Of a stretch of DNA of 64,000 nucleotides, positions 1 to 8,788 are shown piece by piece (the stretch's first letter is position 1; every line of letters starts with the position of its first letter). Under the pieces are notes generated by a model, which was not told where the DNA came from, searched no databases, and worked only from the letters and a program-made list of their open reading frames with translations. The translations under genes and the position numbers were made by a program. Location of the stretch: NCBI GenBank assembly GCA_029061225.1, contig JAIDSM010000123.1:44147-108146 (forward strand). The letters run 5' to 3'. This DNA comes from Muribaculaceae bacterium. GTDB lineage: Bacteria > Bacteroidota > Bacteroidia > Bacteroidales > Muribaculaceae.

Positions 1-1414
1 ATAGATGACGGTAGACCTCGTTACGGTTGTCATCGTAGCGGAGCCATGTCTGAATGGGCTTGCGGCCGGGTGGGAGTTCGTCGATCACACTGACGTCAAG
101 ATCTCCATAGACAGTCATGGCGAGGGTACGGGGAATTGGGGTCGCCGTCATCACCAGGACATGCGGCGGGACGACCCCCTTCTTCCACAGGCGAGCACGC
201 TGCGCGACGCCGAAGCGGTGCTGCTCATCAATCACCGCAACCCCAAGATCGCGAAACTCGACATTATCCTCGATAAGGGCGTGGGTACCGACAAGCATAT
301 GGATGGAGCCATCGGCGAGTCCTTCCGCAATTCGGCGGCGCTCCTTCGTACGGGTGCTGCCGGTCAGCAACGCAGTGCCGATACCGAGGGGCTCCGCCCA
401 CTTAGCCAATGCCTCGGCATGCTGAGAGGCGAGAATCTCCGTGGGAGCCATCAATGCGGCCTGCTTTCCATTGTCGACGGCGAGAAGCATAGTCATAAAC
501 GCAACCAATGTCTTTCCGCTGCCCACGTCGCCCTGCAGCAGACGGTTCATCTGCCGACCGGTGCGCATATCCTCACGTATCTCCTTGAGGACACGCTTCT
601 GCGCACCCGTCAAGGGGAAAGGCACGACTTCAGAATAGAACTTATTGAAAAGGGGACCGACTTTCGTAAAGACATGGCCCTGCAACTGAAGATTTCTCCT
701 GCGCGAGAACTCAAGGATATGCAGCTCAAGATAGAACAGTTCCTCAAACTTCATACGCTCAGTAGCCTTCTGAAGCGCCTGCATAGACACAGGACGATGC
801 ATGTTGCGCATCGCCTCATCGAGCGGCATCAACGAACGCTCGCGCATCACCTCAACGGGCAATGTCTCAGGGATGGAGCCTACAGGCATCGAATCGAGAA
901 GATTGGCGGTGAGCGTCTGCATAAGGCGCGTGGTGAAGCCACGCTTTCGGAGGGTATCGGTGAGACCATAGACACCGCGCAGTCCCTGCGGAGGAAATTC
1001 GGGATCGAAGACCTCAATCTCGGGGTGCACGAACTGCCAAGCATTGTATTTGAAGGCCGGTTTTCCGAATAGGACATAGACAACTCCGGGACGATACATG
1101 CCGGCGATAGTCTGGATTTTGGAAAACCAAGTGACCTGACAGAGGCGGTCGCCATCGGTAAAAGTAGCGGTCAGACGCTGCTTACGACCCTCACCCTCCT
1201 TGGTAAAGTTGACGAACTGACCTTTAATCTGAATATAGGGCATCTCTGTGCCGTAAAGGTCACGGATACGGTAGAATCGGGATCGGTCTACGTGGCGGGT
1301 AGGGAAATAATGGAGGAGATCGGCGCAAGTGTGTATGTCGAGTTCGGAGGCAAGGAGCTTCGCCCTTGCCTCGCCGACACCCTTCAAATATTTAATGCTT
1401 AATTCATAATTCAT
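1..1414 (-). CDS. recG: ATP-dependent DNA helicase RecG, 5' part (runs off the left edge)
   Basis: RecG unwinds stalled forks and Holliday junctions in recombinational repair. The visible 471 residues cover the N-terminal wedge domain and the first helicase lobe: Walker A GDVGSGKT near residue 295, the DEQH box followed by RFG near 395, and TATPIPRT near 425. The family is about 700 residues, so the C-terminal third lies outside the window. The only sensible start is the ATG at 1414, giving MNYELSIKYLKG; the first five residues are encoded by an AT-rich intergenic repeat. The opposite strand also carries a long open frame, which is a shadow. Identity is secure; the start is less so. Confidence 0.95.
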   Translation of the reverse strand, partial: MNYELSIKYLKGVGEARAKLLASELDIHTCADLLHYFPTRHVDRSRFYRIRDLYGTEMPYIQIKGQFVNFTKEGEGRKQRLTATFTDGDRLCQVTWFSKIQTIAGMYRPGVVYVLFGKPAFKYNAWQFVHPEIEVFDPEFPPQGLRGVYGLTDTLRKRGFTTRLMQTLTANLLDSMPVGSIPETLPVEVMRERSLMPLDEAMRNMHRPVSMQALQKATERMKFEELFYLELHILEFSRRRNLQLQGHVFTKVGPLFNKFYSEVVPFPLTGAQKRVLKEIREDMRTGRQMNRLLQGDVGSGKTLVAFMTMLLAVDNGKQAALMAPTEILASQHAEALAKWAEPLGIGTALLTGSTRTKERRRIAEGLADGSIHMLVGTHALIEDNVEFRDLGVAVIDEQHRFGVAQRARLWKKGVVPPHVLVMTATPIPRTLAMTVYGDLDVSVIDELPPGRKPIQTWLRYDDNRNEVYRHL

Positions 1415-1560
1415 AATCTTCACCAATTCATAATGCTTAATTCACAATTCATAATGATCTACAGCGGCAATAAATTTCAATCCTGAGAAATTCTGCATTA
1501 TGACTTGCTTTATCTTGGGCAAAGCCAATTATGCATTGTGCATTATGAATTATGAATTAT
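1397..1560. repeat. AT-rich intergenic repeats between GH89 and recG
   Basis: Bases 1397-1454 contain three spaced runs of AATTCATAATTCATAAT type, and 1528-1560 carry the same unit in the opposite orientation (ATTATGAATTATGAATTAT). The first block supplies the start codon and first codons of recG; the second supplies the stop codon of the GH89 gene. Related units recur at 4881, 10006, 10788, 18262 and 19145. Confidence 0.8.
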
Positions 1561-3803
1561 CTGCACAGGTAGTCGAGGACTTCGAGGGAGATGGCTACTG
1601 GATCGCCTTCGGGGGCTGAGGAGTAGCCACCGGTCTGCGTAGTCCAGGGTTCCTCCATGGCATACCAGTCGATCACAGGCGCAGAGGGGAGCGCCATGGC
1701 AAAGAGTTCGGAAGAGGTCTTGTTGGCGTTGGGACCGGCACCAAGCGCGTCAGGACGCGGTCCGGCATCCTCGGCCATCTGAGCGGCAAGCGCATCCATC
1801 CATGCCTTCCAACGGGGATAATAAAAATCCTTCAGAAGGCCTTGCCACTCCTTGTTGGCGTAGTCGCGTAGACCACCATTGTCGGCACATTCGCGGTTGC
1901 CCCATGTAGTAATCTGGGTGCGGGCGTTCCATTCATACTGATCCTTCTCGGCTGGAGTCGTGCCGCGTTTGCGGGCTGCTTCCGTCCATGAGCCGAGGCG
2001 GAACTCGGGACGTGTGCCGAGCAAACGGTCCTGCAACAGGAGCATATCGAGAAACTTCTTAGAAGACTCGTCGAAATCCTTGCGTGAGAAAGTGCGATAG
2101 TCAGACATCGCGCGCTGATACTGCCTGCGCCCCTGATCGGCAAGAGCCTGACGGGTGAAGTCTACGAGATCGTACTCGTAGTTGTTGTTGCCTCTCATAC
2201 GGTCGGCAGCCTTCGCCATCAGGCGTGCAGCCTCGAGGGTAGTAGCGGGATCATAATAGTTTCGCATCTTCGACCATGACTTCACCTGGAAATTATTGAG
2301 CGAAGGGCGACCGCAGAAGATACTCTCATGAGGACCCTGCTGATTGTTGCCGAGGGGACAGTTGTAGATTCCATCAGCGAGGATCTTCCAGGCAGCCCGG
2401 ATATCAGGGTCATCGACACCATAGCGAGCCTTTACATAACCATCGAGCCATTCCTCCTTAGTCGGAACATTGTCACCGAGCCAAGGAAGCTCACACATAA
2501 GCTCGAACATCACGGGGTTGTTGCCGGAACCTTCCATAGTAAGCCCCATACCTTTCATGTTGCGGGCGAGCGGGTTAGTCTTAGTCTCGCGGAAATTATT
2601 AAGGAGCTGATCCATACGCCCATGAAGCCCGACGTTAGCGCCGAAATTTTCCAACATGCAGAAGAGCCATGTATGGTCGTCATAGCCGTTGTCACGTTTC
2701 CAGACGGAGGGGATGCCCCACATGGGACGACATTCCGAGAAGAGATCGAGAATGATCAGTTCACCGGGCTGCAGTGCCTCAAGCATCTGAGGACGGGGGT
2801 TCTCCGTCCAGCCCTGTATCACCCACTTCGCATCGGGATTGCAACGTTTCATAGCCTTCATCAGTTTAGCACCGGCCTCACCGTAGTCGACATCAACGTC
2901 GTTCATCTCATGGAAGGGATCCATGGAGTAGTATTTCGCCTTGCCGTAGAGTTTTGTAAGCTCATCATAGTAAATATCCGCGATTTCATCAAACTTCGGA
3001 TCGGTCGGCAGGAGATTGGATGGGCGGACATAACCGTTCCAGGGGTTACCCTCTATCACGTCGAGACCAAGACGCGAGGCCGCATCGTGGGGCATCATGC
3101 CGCAGTAGCCGGGAAGTACCGGAGTCATACCGAGTGAGTTCATGCGGGCAAGAATCTTCTTCTGCAGCTTCTCCTGATCCTTATACCAGGATTCCGGGAG
3201 AGGACCTCCCCACCCTTCGAGATTGTTCATCGCCCACCATGCAAGGAAAGCGGGACCGGCGATGAACTCCCCTACCTCCTTGTCGGAATAGCCGAGGCGG
3301 AGAAGCATGTTGCGCCACGCCGACTCCATACCTACGATGGCAAGAGGCATGTTGATGCCATGAAGCGCCATCCAGTCGATTTCTTTCTCCCATCGCTCCC
3401 AATCCCAGAAGGGCATGGAGTAGGAGAATGTGCAATAGTTGAAATCATAGCGCATCGTCAACGGGGTTTCCTTGCGTACGGGGTCCGTAACTGAGGGAAG
3501 CACATCGGGGAGGGAAGCCTGCATATTGTTCCATGTCAGGTTGATTCCACAGAAATGCTTCAGATACCAGTTGAGGCCTGTAGCCACCGACACAGAAGTG
3601 TTGCCGACGATATGTGGACGGCCGTCCTTCATCGTTATCTCGAAGAAGTCGGTATCTGGCGTGGCAGACTTCTGCAGTTCGAAGGATATACGACCTTTCG
3701 AACCTGGAGCAATTCTCTCAAGGAGCGCCTCGGAGGCCTTGTCGCGCGCGGCAAGGGCCAGCATCGGAAATAGTAAAAGCAGATATATCAGTATTTTTTT
3801 CAT
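1557..3803 (-). CDS. Alpha-N-acetylglucosaminidase, glycoside hydrolase family 89
   Basis: A secreted NAGLU-type enzyme (748 aa) expected to remove terminal alpha-linked GlcNAc, as found on gastric and intestinal mucin glycans. The ATG at 3803 starts a clear signal peptide (MKKILIYLLLLFPMLALAA); an upstream extension in frame has no such feature. The NAGLU fold is recognisable throughout, with the two candidate catalytic glutamates in DPFHE (about residue 299) and LTMEGSGNNP (about 424), matching the retaining pair of family 89. There is no lipobox, so periplasmic or exported location is inferred. It stands alone, divergent from the guanylyltransferase gene, and its stop codon lies inside an AT-rich repeat. 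Confidence 0.93.
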   Translation of the reverse strand: MKKILIYLLLLFPMLALAARDKASEALLERIAPGSKGRISFELQKSATPDTDFFEITMKDGRPHIVGNTSVSVATGLNWYLKHFCGINLTWNNMQASLPDVLPSVTDPVRKETPLTMRYDFNYCTFSYSMPFWDWERWEKEIDWMALHGINMPLAIVGMESAWRNMLLRLGYSDKEVGEFIAGPAFLAWWAMNNLEGWGGPLPESWYKDQEKLQKKILARMNSLGMTPVLPGYCGMMPHDAASRLGLDVIEGNPWNGYVRPSNLLPTDPKFDEIADIYYDELTKLYGKAKYYSMDPFHEMNDVDVDYGEAGAKLMKAMKRCNPDAKWVIQGWTENPRPQMLEALQPGELIILDLFSECRPMWGIPSVWKRDNGYDDHTWLFCMLENFGANVGLHGRMDQLLNNFRETKTNPLARNMKGMGLTMEGSGNNPVMFELMCELPWLGDNVPTKEEWLDGYVKARYGVDDPDIRAAWKILADGIYNCPLGNNQQGPHESIFCGRPSLNNFQVKSWSKMRNYYDPATTLEAARLMAKAADRMRGNNNYEYDLVDFTRQALADQGRRQYQRAMSDYRTFSRKDFDESSKKFLDMLLLQDRLLGTRPEFRLGSWTEAARKRGTTPAEKDQYEWNARTQITTWGNRECADNGGLRDYANKEWQGLLKDFYYPRWKAWMDALAAQMAEDAGPRPDALGAGPNANKTSSELFAMALPSAPVIDWYAMEEPWTTQTGGYSSAPEGDPVAISLEVLDYLCR

Positions 3804-3833
3804 TATAAGCTTGATGAATATCGGGATTTTTTG

Positions 3834-3873
3834 CAAAGATAATAAAAAAGATGGGATTTTTTGTGTATCTTTG
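3834..3873. promoter_or_regulatory. Divergent -7 boxes between GH89 and guanylyltransferase genes
   Basis: TATCTTTG occurs on the minus strand at 3841-3834 and on the plus strand at 3866-3873, both fitting the Bacteroidota -7 consensus TAnnTTTG and each upstream of a gene start. Neither has a clear TTTG at the expected -33 distance, so only the -7 half is supported. Confidence 0.4.
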
Positions 3874-3902
3874 TGAATTAATACCAAAAATTGACCAAAG
3901 AT

Positions 3903-4883
3903 ATGAAGATAATACTTCTTTCAGGAGGCTCGGGCAAGAGACTTTTGCCCCTCTACAACGATGTTAGATCGAAACATTTCCTGCAGGTGCTTGATACACC
4001 CGACGGGAGGAAGGAGTCTATGATCCAGCGCGTAGTGCGCCAGATTGAGGCAACCGGAAACGCCGACGGCATCGTCGTGGCTACCGGTGAGGCCCAAGCC
4101 AGCTATGTCAAAGACCAGCTCGGACGCAGCATAGGGATTGTGACCGAACCATGCCGCCGCGACACATTCCCCGCGATAGCCCTCTCCTGCTCCTATCTCG
4201 CATCCGAAGGCACCGACTATGATGAACCTGTAATCGTCATGCCCTGCGACACCTATGCAGACGACTCCTATTTCGAGACTGTCTGCCACATGGCTGAGGC
4301 AGTCAAAAGGGGCGACGCAGAACTGATACTGATGGGTATCACGCCTACTTATCCCTCCGAGAAATTCGGATACATCGTACCTGTGAAAGGAGCGAAGGAT
4401 GACGGCAAGGCAATGCCGGTAGAACGATTTACCGAAAAGCCCAACGTAGCTACAGCGGAAAAGCTTCTTGAGGAGGGTGCCTTATGGAACGGCGGCGTAT
4501 TCGCGTTCCGCCTCGGATACCTGATGAAGATAGTGGAGAAATACATGCCGGGCAAAGACTTCAAACAGATTCATGCAGACTACGAGCAATTCCCGAAGAT
4601 CAGTTTCGACTACGAGGTAGTGGAGAAAGCGAAGTCCGTAGGAGTACTACCCTATGCCGGCGAATGGCGCGACTTGGGAACATGGAACACACTGACCGAG
4701 AAGCTTCCGTCAGAGACAGAAGGAGCGGCACGGCTTCATGACTGCGAGAACACACATGTGGTCAATGAGCTCGGGATACCGGTGCTGGGACTTGGACTGA
4801 AGGATATAGTGGTAGTAGTGTCGCCGGAGGGAATCCTCGTGTCTAAGAAATCGGATTCGGAGAAGCTTAAGAGCTTACTTTAA
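3903..4883 (+). CDS. Mannose-1-phosphate guanylyltransferase-type nucleotidyltransferase
   Basis: A 326-residue sugar nucleotidyltransferase, predicted to make GDP-mannose from GTP and mannose 1-phosphate for glycan synthesis. Visible motifs: the N-terminal nucleotide loop LLSGGSGKRLLPL, EPCRRDTFPAIA, the metal-binding region VMPCDTYAD, FTEKPN and WNGGVFAF. It has no C-terminal cupin isomerase domain, so it is the short single-function form. ATG at 3903 is preferred over an in-frame TTG four codons upstream. The stop codon runs into an AT-rich repeat. The sugar specificity is inferred; another hexose-1-phosphate remains possible. Confidence 0.82.
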   Translation: MKIILLSGGSGKRLLPLYNDVRSKHFLQVLDTPDGRKESMIQRVVRQIEATGNADGIVVATGEAQASYVKDQLGRSIGIVTEPCRRDTFPAIALSCSYLASEGTDYDEPVIVMPCDTYADDSYFETVCHMAEAVKRGDAELILMGITPTYPSEKFGYIVPVKGAKDDGKAMPVERFTEKPNVATAEKLLEEGALWNGGVFAFRLGYLMKIVEKYMPGKDFKQIHADYEQFPKISFDYEVVEKAKSVGVLPYAGEWRDLGTWNTLTEKLPSETEGAARLHDCENTHVVNELGIPVLGLGLKDIVVVVSPEGILVSKKSDSEKLKSLL

Positions 4884-4914
4884 TTCATAATGCATAATTC
4901 ATAATGCATAATTA
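4881..4914. repeat. AT-rich intergenic repeat
   Basis: Alternating AATTCATAATGCATAAT units begin in the stop codon of the guanylyltransferase gene. Same family as at 1397, 10006, 10788, 18262 and 19145. Confidence 0.75.
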
Positions 4915-4939
4915 TAGCCTATGCGATTATCTGGTGATA

Positions 4940-4966
4940 GGCGGACGCACGGGGCGTACGTCCCTA
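4940..4966 (-). repeat. Dispersed GC-rich imperfect palindrome, copy 1
   Basis: On the minus strand this reads GTAGGGACGTACGCCCCGTG then CGTCCGCC. A nearly identical sequence is at 48316-48341 on the plus strand. GGACGTACG and CGTGCGTCC can pair as a short hairpin, like REP-type elements. Both copies lie between genes. Confidence 0.6.
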
Positions 4967-4989
4967 CCTGTTGTATGCGGAGCTAATTC

Positions 4990-6297
4990 TCAATCACCGT
5001 TGTAGTGGCGGAGGATGCGGACGCGGAGCTGGCGTTCGTAGGAGGCCTGAAGACGGTCGGCGACCGCGTTGATGTAGTCGGCCTTCGCCTTTTCATATTC
5101 GGTGGCATTCGCGCGCCCGTTGTCGTACTTCACGGTCATGGCGTCGAATGCCGCTTTTGTATTCTCCATGGCTGCCTGGGCGGCGCGTTGCTTGCTTTCA
5201 GCGGCTATCGCCTGCGCATGGGCGGTAGAGACTGTCTTATAGAGCTGCTGTCGGGTATTCTCAAGGTCAAGTTCGGAATTAAGCTGCTCGAGCCGGGCCC
5301 GGCTTATTGAGTTGCGTGTGGAGAAGCCATCGAAGATTGGGATATTTAGGGAAAATCCTAAAGATTTGGCGAAATTATGGCGCATCTGAGCCGCAAAACC
5401 TTCGTTAGCAAAGCCGGAAGTCTTATAGTAGTTGGTGCCGAGGCCTGCATTGAATGAAAGCGTAGGGAGGTAGCCTGACTTAGCCACTTCCACACTCTCT
5501 CCGGCAGCCTGCCTCCGGATTGCGGCAGCGCGGAGAGTATGGTTTGCCATCTGCATGTTGGTCCAGACCTCGTCGAGCGATGGCATCGGCAGGTCTTCAT
5601 GCGAAAGGGGAAGAATGTCGAACGAGCCGTCGCTTTCAAGATCGAGCAGATTGGCGAGATCGAGGAGTGCCATCACACTGTCGTTCTGAGCGTTGACAAC
5701 AGTCAATTCGTCGCGGCTCACCTGCGCACGGGCCTCGAAAAGGTCAAGCTCCGGAATCTTACCGGCGTCAAGAAGTATCTCCCGCCTTTTCAGCTCATCC
5801 TTCGCCACCTCAAGACTCATGCGAGCCACTCCGAGGGCCTCGCGGGAATATAGAGCCTGCAGATAAGCGGCCATAACATTGATCGTCACATCATCCTTGG
5901 TAGCCTCCGACTGCTCTACGAGAGCCTTGAGTGAAGTCTCGGAATACTTCACCGAACGCACTACACGCAGCCCCTGAAAGAGAGGCAGGGAAAGCTGGGC
6001 GCCAACAGAAAAGGAATTTGTATTGCGGTTGGCATAGGTATTGTCGGCAGTGAGACCACGACCGAAGCTGAAGTTTTCAGATCCGTAGCCACTGACATTT
6101 GGCAGGACACGGTCTTTAGCCTCGCGCACCGCCAGCTCGCCCTGACGGGCGGCATTGATGCGCTGACGGATCTCGACATTGTGTGTCAGCGCATAGCTGA
6201 TGCAGGAATCGAGCGACCAGGCCCGTTGGGCATGAAGCGGAGAGTGGAGAGCGGAGAGAAAAGCGAGGAGGAGAAAAGATAAGAGATAGTTTTTCAT
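4990..6297 (-). CDS. TolC-family outer membrane efflux channel
   Basis: Outer membrane channel (435 aa) of a tripartite exporter. The ATG at 6297 starts a signal peptide ending near LHSPLHAQ, followed by the typical WSLDSCISYALTHN opening and two long alpha-helical, coiled-coil-rich halves (OEP repeats). A longer in-frame extension upstream overlaps the adaptor gene and has no signal, so it is rejected. It is the last gene of the operon ATPase, permease, permease, adaptor, channel (10801 to 4990), 19 bp after the adaptor. Confidence 0.88.
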   Translation of the reverse strand: MKNYLLSFLLLAFLSALHSPLHAQRAWSLDSCISYALTHNVEIRQRINAARQGELAVREAKDRVLPNVSGYGSENFSFGRGLTADNTYANRNTNSFSVGAQLSLPLFQGLRVVRSVKYSETSLKALVEQSEATKDDVTINVMAAYLQALYSREALGVARMSLEVAKDELKRREILLDAGKIPELDLFEARAQVSRDELTVVNAQNDSVMALLDLANLLDLESDGSFDILPLSHEDLPMPSLDEVWTNMQMANHTLRAAAIRRQAAGESVEVAKSGYLPTLSFNAGLGTNYYKTSGFANEGFAAQMRHNFAKSLGFSLNIPIFDGFSTRNSISRARLEQLNSELDLENTRQQLYKTVSTAHAQAIAAESKQRAAQAAMENTKAAFDAMTVKYDNGRANATEYEKAKADYINAVADRLQASYERQLRVRILRHYNGD

Positions 6298-6316
6298 ATT
6301 TGCATGGAAGAAGTTA

Positions 6317-7408
6317 CTAAAGTTTCTCGGCACGGATGACGTCTGACTTCTTGACGCCTTTCTTAATCTCAACATTGATGCCATCGGAAAGGCCGGTCTC
6401 AACAGCTCGACGTTTGAACTTAGGCCGGGGTACAGTATCGGTGCGGACGTAGACGAAAGTGCTGTCGCGCTCGAATACCACCACGCTTTCAGGGAGTCCA
6501 ATCACATCCTTGGCCTCAGAGAGGAGAATAGAAGCGTTAGCGCTATAGCCGGAGCGGAGCGAGGATACATCATCGACGGTGAGGGCGGCTTTGATCTCGA
6601 ACGTATTAGCTCCATTGTTTTCAGTTCCTTTCGGAGATATATACTCGAGCACAGCGGATGGATGCACGTCCGGAACGGCACCGATAGTGATTTCCATAGG
6701 CATACCGGGCTTAAGGAGTCCGACTTCCGTCTCATCTACATTGCCGCGGAAGATGAGGTTGGTCATGTCGGCGATGGTGGCTACAGTAGTACCGTCGTTC
6801 ATGGTATTGGCCTGGATTACGGAAGACCCGACCTTCACGGGAACGTCAAGCACAAGGCCGGTGATTGTGGCTCTGACAAGCGTGTTGCTTTCCTGTGCGT
6901 TGAACTGAGAGACACCCTCCTTCACGATGCGGTAGGCATCCTTGGCATAGCTGAGGTCCTGACGGGCCTTGACCAATGTCTTCTCTGCATTCTCGTACTC
7001 CTCACGGGAGATAACCTTCTTATCATACAGATCCTTAGAACGATTGAACTTCACCTGAGCGTCGTCCACCTCCACCTGAGCGGCATCGATGCGAGACTGA
7101 GCATTGGAGAGCTGGGAAGCCTCGGGAATTACCTTGATGCGAGCTATAACGTCGCCTTCATGCACGAAGTCGCCGGCCTCAACATCGATCTGGGTTATGA
7201 TACCCGAGATCTGCGGCTTGATCTGAATCTCGTCGCGAGGTTCTATCTTGCCGTTCAATACGGTGGTATGCCGGATGTCGGTGATCTCGGGGGTCACGGT
7301 GGCGTAATGCTCCTCTTTGGGCTGAGAATTACGGTAGAGGAAATAGAATGTGCCTGCGATGATGGCGGCTACGATGATCCATAGGATGATCTTAAGGGCT
7401 TTTTTCAT
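6317..7408 (-). CDS. Periplasmic adaptor of the HlyD/MacA type
   Basis: A 363-residue membrane fusion protein linking the inner membrane ABC permeases to the outer membrane channel. It has one N-terminal membrane anchor (residues 7-25, IILWIIVAAIIAGTFYFLY), a biotinyl-lipoyl-like half (EIQIKPQISGIITQIDVEAGDF), a central coiled coil (about 100-175), the second lipoyl half (TLVRATITGLVLDVPVKVGS) and a C-terminal beta-barrel region. No Cys lipobox. It follows the permease pair, separated by 132 bp containing an AT-rich repeat. Substrate unknown; macrolides, peptides or lipids are all possible for this family. Confidence 0.88.
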   Translation of the reverse strand: MKKALKIILWIIVAAIIAGTFYFLYRNSQPKEEHYATVTPEITDIRHTTVLNGKIEPRDEIQIKPQISGIITQIDVEAGDFVHEGDVIARIKVIPEASQLSNAQSRIDAAQVEVDDAQVKFNRSKDLYDKKVISREEYENAEKTLVKARQDLSYAKDAYRIVKEGVSQFNAQESNTLVRATITGLVLDVPVKVGSSVIQANTMNDGTTVATIADMTNLIFRGNVDETEVGLLKPGMPMEITIGAVPDVHPSAVLEYISPKGTENNGANTFEIKAALTVDDVSSLRSGYSANASILLSEAKDVIGLPESVVVFERDSTFVYVRTDTVPRPKFKRRAVETGLSDGINVEIKKGVKKSDVIRAEKL

Positions 7409-7507
7409 ATTGTTGGTTTAGGGAGTTTAGAAAGTTTAGATGGGTTGGAATATTCAGATCGGAAACCGAGCCTAAGGCTCAGACACCGAAACAAACAGGG
7501 GTTGGAA

Positions 7508-7546
7508 AATAATTCTCAATTCTACATTCACAATTCTCAATTATTT
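7508..7546. repeat. AT-rich repeat, CAATTCTCAATT type
   Basis: AATTCTCAATTCTACATTCA followed by CAATTCTCAATTATTTAT, ending at the stop codon of the permease gene. A nearly identical block occurs at 18323-18360. It appears to be a second class of intergenic repeat. Confidence 0.7.
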
Positions 7547-8788
7547 ATCGTTGAGGGCTTCGATGGGTTTTATCTTCATGGCGCGCAGGGCGGGGATGGT
7601 GCCGGCGAGGGAGCCGAGGATAAAGAAGAGGAGCACTATTATGACCGCGACGCGGAATGAGAGTTCGAATCCGGCGTGGCCGAGGAGAGGATCGTATGTA
7701 AGCTTATCCGCGATGCCGAGCACCAAGGCTCCGAAACAGACACCGAGCGATCCGGCCACAAGAGTGAGCATGATGCTTTCGGAGAGCACCTGAACGGTAA
7801 TGTCGAGGGGTTTGGCACCGATGGCACGGCGGATTCCGAACTCCTGAGTACGCTCCTTCACCACAATCCACATGATATTGCCGACACCGATGACACCGGC
7901 CATAAGAGAACCGAAGCCGACGAAAAGCGCGAGGATAGAAATACCGAGAAAGAGATTGTCGATCATCTCGAACTGCTCGGAAATGTCGACGAACTCTATG
8001 GCCTTCCTGTCGTCGGGACTGATGGAATGGGCAGACGACAAGACGCGCCGGATGACGGCTTCGTTTTCAGCCGGAGAATGACCCTGGGGAGCGGTATATA
8101 CAAAGAAACCTACATTCTCGCCAAGATTATATGCACGCTTCATCGTCGACGAAGGGAGCACGACTCCGTCGTCGATCCTCATTCCTATGGAAGCATCGGA
8201 GAGCTGTGTAGCCACACCAACCACGAGGAAGTAAATGCCATCGACACTGACGTACTTACCGACTGCAGGATCAGATCCGAAAAGCGATGTCGCCACATTC
8301 TTGCCGATCACAGCCACCTTCCTTTCAGAAGACACATCGGAATGATTCAGGAAGCGGCCTTCCATCATCACGGGAATCATGATATTGCCGTAGTCCCCCT
8401 CAACTCCGGCAATTGAAGCAGCCTTTGTCTTGGAACCGAACGCAACGGTTCCGGACCGCTGATTCATCTCCGTGCTGTATTCCATAGCGGGGGCCATCTG
8501 CCTGATGAGAGCTATGTCGCGGGTGGTCATCTGCCAATATGTCCCTTTGTTGAAGCCCTTGTAAGGTTCAGTACGTTGATTGGCGATAGCGGCACCGAGG
8601 TTGGTGGAGAATCCTGCGAAATTGCGTCGCATCACTCCCTCGAATCCCTGAGCTCCACCGAAAAGCATGGCGAGCATTGCCGTGCCCCAGAAGATACCGA
8701 AGGCAGTCAGGAAGGTACGTGTCTTGTTGCGTGCCAACGTCGCGCCTATCTCACGCCAGTTCTCAATGTCGAAAAAGGAAGTTTTCAT
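7541..8788 (-). CDS. ABC transporter permease, MacB/FtsX family (second permease)
   Basis: A 415-residue permease with one N-terminal transmembrane helix (about 20-45, TRTFLTAFGIFWGTAMLAML), a large periplasmic MacB-like core domain, and three C-terminal transmembrane helices carrying the FtsX signature region (IMWIVVKERTQEFGIRRAIG). Overlaps the upstream permease by 4 bp, so the two are translationally coupled and probably form a heterodimer served by the single ATPase gene at 10091. The end of the coding region lies in a CAATTCTCAATT repeat. Confidence 0.87.
   Translation of the reverse strand: MKTSFFDIENWREIGATLARNKTRTFLTAFGIFWGTAMLAMLFGGAQGFEGVMRRNFAGFSTNLGAAIANQRTEPYKGFNKGTYWQMTTRDIALIRQMAPAMEYSTEMNQRSGTVAFGSKTKAASIAGVEGDYGNIMIPVMMEGRFLNHSDVSSERKVAVIGKNVATSLFGSDPAVGKYVSVDGIYFLVVGVATQLSDASIGMRIDDGVVLPSSTMKRAYNLGENVGFFVYTAPQGHSPAENEAVIRRVLSSAHSISPDDRKAIEFVDISEQFEMIDNLFLGISILALFVGFGSLMAGVIGVGNIMWIVVKERTQEFGIRRAIGAKPLDITVQVLSESIMLTLVAGSLGVCFGALVLGIADKLTYDPLLGHAGFELSFRVAVIIVLLFFILGSLAGTIPALRAMKIKPIEALNDK

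Noticed and set aside
5-1072. Long plus-strand open frame opposite recG
   Set aside because: Its reverse strand encodes clear RecG helicase motifs; the plus-strand product has no family features.
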